Of a DNA stretch of 33,083 nucleotides, positions 31,328 through 33,083 are shown piece by piece (the first letter of the stretch is position 1; each line of letters starts with the position of its first letter). Location: positions 1 through 33,083 of the forward strand of contig JBFXFK010000041.1 in assembly GCA_050179135.1 (NCBI GenBank). Direction: 5' to 3'. Both the position numbers and the translations under genes were made by a program. Source of the DNA: UBA4064 sp050179135. GTDB taxonomy: Bacteria; Desulfobacterota; Desulfobacteria; Desulfobacterales; Desulfatirhabdiaceae. The notes beneath the pieces were generated by a model. It did no database searches. It saw nothing but the letters and a program-made list of their open reading frames with translations, and was not told the DNA's origin.

Positions 31328-32566
31328 ATGAACATCAAACAGGTGCTGCGCCGGATTCCCCTCTTTGATTCGGTTGAAGATGATGTATTGCCGGAACTGG
31401 CCCAAAGCCTGGAATTGATCCGGTGTGATGCCGGTCAGATCCTGTTTTACGAGAATGATCCCGGTGACTCCTTTTATATTATCGTTGACGGGAATCTGGA
31501 AATTTACAAAGCGTTTGGAACAACCGAAGAGAGATTGTTGCAAGACTGGGGGCCGGGCAATTTTCTGGGGGAAATGAGCCTGTTTGACATGGAAGGACAG
31601 CGATCGGCAACGGTTCGCGTCAAGACGCCGACCACCCTGCTGAAAATGAATCACGTCTCTTTTCGCAGCCTGCTTCACCGCCAACCGGACCTGGCTTTTG
31701 AAGTCAGCCGTCAATTGAGTCTGCGTTTTCGAAAATCCGACAATACACTCATTCGTGACCTGAAGGAAAAAAATCGTCAGTTGGCCGCTGCCTATGCCGA
31801 GCTTCAGGCTGCTCAGGAAAAGATCATCGAAAATGAAAAGCTGGAGCACGAACTTCAGGTGGCCCGCGAGATACAGGAAAGCATTCTGCCCGAAATCCTT
31901 CCGACAATTCCCGGTATCGATCTGGGTGTGATGATGTGTCCGGCCCGCGCCGTCGGCGGCGACCTCTACGATCTGATCGCACTGAAGGATAACCGCCTTG
32001 GCGTTGTCATCGGAGATGTCTCAGACAAGGGCGTGCCGGCAGCGATATTTATGGCGCTATCGCGCAGTCTGCTGCGCGCCGAAGCTTCGCGGATGGCCCC
32101 GCCGGCGACTGTGCTTCGTGAAGTCAACCGGCATCTGCTGGACATGAACACTGCCGGTCTGTTTATCACTGTCATCTACGGCATGCTGGATTTTAAAAAT
32201 CGGCAGTTTACGTTTGTGCGTGCGGGCCATGAAATTCCCTTCTTCTTTCAACAGGATGGAACCGAGATATTCCCGGTCAATGGTTACGGGCAGGCATTGG
32301 GACTGTTTGATGATATTATTCTGGAAGAACAGTGTGTTAACCTGCCATCAGGAAGCCGGATTGTGCTGTTTACCGACGGCGCAACAGACGCGGTGAATCC
32401 GGATAATGAAAGATTCGGCCGGGAGCGCCTGCGGGAAGCCATTTGCCGTCACCGCCTGCTGTCGGCCCATGAGTTCTGCAAAGCGATTTTTGAAACCATC
32501 GCACAATTTCAGGACAGCGCACCCCAGGCCGACGATATGGCCATGGTGACCATAGACATGCATTAA
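31328..32566 (+). CDS. cNMP-binding domain + PP2C (SpoIIE/RsbU-type) serine phosphatase
   Basis: A 412-residue cytosolic protein. Residues 1-125 form a cyclic-nucleotide-binding domain of the Crp/PKA type (LFDSVEDDVLPELA, GDSFYIIVDGNLEIY, FLGEMSLFD, RSATVRV). A coiled coil (about 140-185) leads to a PPM/SpoIIE phosphatase with its metal-binding aspartates: GGDLYD (Asp212), GDVSDKG (Asp230), FTDGATDA (Asp350) and ADDMAMV (Asp402/403). RsbU-type phosphatases dephosphorylate anti-anti-sigma proteins in partner-switching pathways; here cNMP binding would gate the activity. The start at 31328 has GAGGAG 10 bases upstream; an ATG at 31280 in frame has none. The ribosome site is inside a long predicted hairpin. 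A nucleotide cyclase gene lies convergently to the right. Confidence 0.92.
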   Translation: MNIKQVLRRIPLFDSVEDDVLPELAQSLELIRCDAGQILFYENDPGDSFYIIVDGNLEIYKAFGTTEERLLQDWGPGNFLGEMSLFDMEGQRSATVRVKTPTTLLKMNHVSFRSLLHRQPDLAFEVSRQLSLRFRKSDNTLIRDLKEKNRQLAAAYAELQAAQEKIIENEKLEHELQVAREIQESILPEILPTIPGIDLGVMMCPARAVGGDLYDLIALKDNRLGVVIGDVSDKGVPAAIFMALSRSLLRAEASRMAPPATVLREVNRHLLDMNTAGLFITVIYGMLDFKNRQFTFVRAGHEIPFFFQQDGTEIFPVNGYGQALGLFDDIILEEQCVNLPSGSRIVLFTDGATDAVNPDNERFGRERLREAICRHRLLSAHEFCKAIFETIAQFQDSAPQADDMAMVTIDMH

Positions 32567-32569
32567 AGG

Positions 32570-32817
32570 CCCTTGCGTTGCCCGGCCGCCCCTACAATGC
32601 ACCATATTCCCGGAATTGGTAATAACCACGATCCCATGATAATGATTGGGCATCACCACCCATTCGTCCAATTCGATTTCATGGCGTATTTCGGCGATTT
32701 TCATCCATTCATTCGCGATAATTTCCCCGGTGTCATTCAACTGCAATTGATTGTCCACGATATCCCCGAACAAACACGATTGATTGTGGGTCAGGATGGT
32801 CAGGACAAATCCAGAAT
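32570..32817 (-). pseudogene. RAYT (REP-associated tyrosine transposase, IS200-like) remnant
   Basis: The minus strand encodes a middle piece of a RAYT: FVLTILTHNQSCLFGDIVDN, LNDTGEIIANEWMKIAEIRHEIELDEWVVMPNHYHGIVVIT, then GGRATQGP, a run commonly seen in these proteins. The HYH (usually HxH/HUH-type) metal motif is present. Upstream the frame closes with TAA beside the end of the cyclase gene, and downstream the similarity stops at the end of the PP2C gene, so both ends are missing, including the catalytic Tyr region. A relic that cannot transpose. Confidence 0.8.
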
Positions 32818-33083
32818 CAAATTATGCGCCAGAACCGGATGGGAAAAACCCTTTGCAGGAATTTCCCCTCTGCTTTCAAATTGAAAATGGTCCTTCACCA
32901 GCGCCCATGTGGAATGACTGACAAGTATCCCACCGGGATCGCAGGCGTTTTCCAGACGGGAGGCAAGATTGACATGCAACCCGAACGCGGTGTAATCCTT
33001 GCGGGTTTCCGATCCAAAACCCCCGACATTGACCATGCCGGTGTTGATCCCGCATCGCAGCCGCAAGGGTTTCGAAATCCCTT
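32800..33083 (-). CDS. Class III adenylate/guanylate cyclase, C-terminal part (5' end outside window)
   Basis: The visible ~94 residues are the last half of a class III cyclase catalytic domain: GISKPLRLRCGINTGMVNVGGFGSE, RKDYTAFGLHVNLASRLENACDPGGILVS, and RGEIPAKGFSHPVLAHN. The transition-state Asn and Arg (N-LAS-R) are present. It probably makes cAMP or cGMP; the residues that select the base lie mostly upstream, beyond the window. The gene ends at TGA 32800-32802 with a full-length domain end, so the neighbouring transposase relic did not obviously truncate it. Convergent with the cNMP-binding phosphatase gene, which could be a receiver of its product. Confidence 0.85.
   Translation of the reverse strand, partial: GISKPLRLRCGINTGMVNVGGFGSETRKDYTAFGLHVNLASRLENACDPGGILVSHSTWALVKDHFQFESRGEIPAKGFSHPVLAHNLILDLS

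Overview
The window looks like a chromosomal segment of a mesophilic, roughly 50% GC member of the Desulfobacterota (old Deltaproteobacteria), most likely Desulfobacterales. This is an inference from gene content: a periplasmic [NiFe] hydrogenase with a Tat-type small subunit, a dense set of PAS/hybrid histidine kinases, an HDOD-GAF kinase, a cNMP-binding/PP2C protein and a RAYT-type transposase remnant. No rRNA gene and no complete tRNA are present.

Left edge (1-2540): a small accessory or scar region. It has the tail of an unrecognised gene, a TIGR03067-family secreted protein, a single-domain PAS protein, a 5'-truncated UvrD-type helicase, a truncated hypothetical, and the 3' part of a tRNA-Leu followed by its own terminator. 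The tRNA fragment next to truncated genes reads as the old attachment junction of an integrated element lying to the left.

2663-14506 (all minus strand): a signalling block. In transcription order it has an HDOD-GAF histidine kinase, a REC-PAS-kinase-REC protein split by an in-frame TAA inside its H-box, a PAS kinase with a cysteine cluster, a 108-bp element with perfect 27-bp inverted ends, an RsbW-like domain fused to an acetyl-CoA-synthetase-like domain whose adenylation motifs are eroded, and a 1281-residue hybrid kinase with a periplasmic substrate-binding domain and four PAS domains.

14872-19578 (plus): dnaB, hflX and ettA with overlapping ends, that is replication plus ribosome-associated functions. 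19733-25545 (plus): a tightly coupled three-gene unit of a dynamin-like GTPase, a SNF2-family helicase and a SWIM zinc-finger protein, preceded by two adjacent short tandem repeats (7-bp and 9-bp units). This is my best candidate for an under-described system. 25546-25944: paired 93-bp palindromic repeats, then the terminator of the hydrogenase operon.

25945-28610 (minus): [NiFe] hydrogenase small and large subunits. 29096-29680 (plus): an exported thioredoxin-like protein. 29776-31047 (minus): a GatZ/KbaZ-like protein without its catalytic partner. 31328-32566 (plus): a cNMP-binding/PP2C phosphatase whose Shine-Dalgarno sequence lies inside a long predicted hairpin. 32570-33083: a RAYT transposase remnant and the 3' end of a class III nucleotide cyclase. 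The cyclase and the cNMP-responsive phosphatase may form a local cyclic-nucleotide circuit, and the RsbW-like fusion and the RsbU-like phosphatase both recall partner-switching systems.
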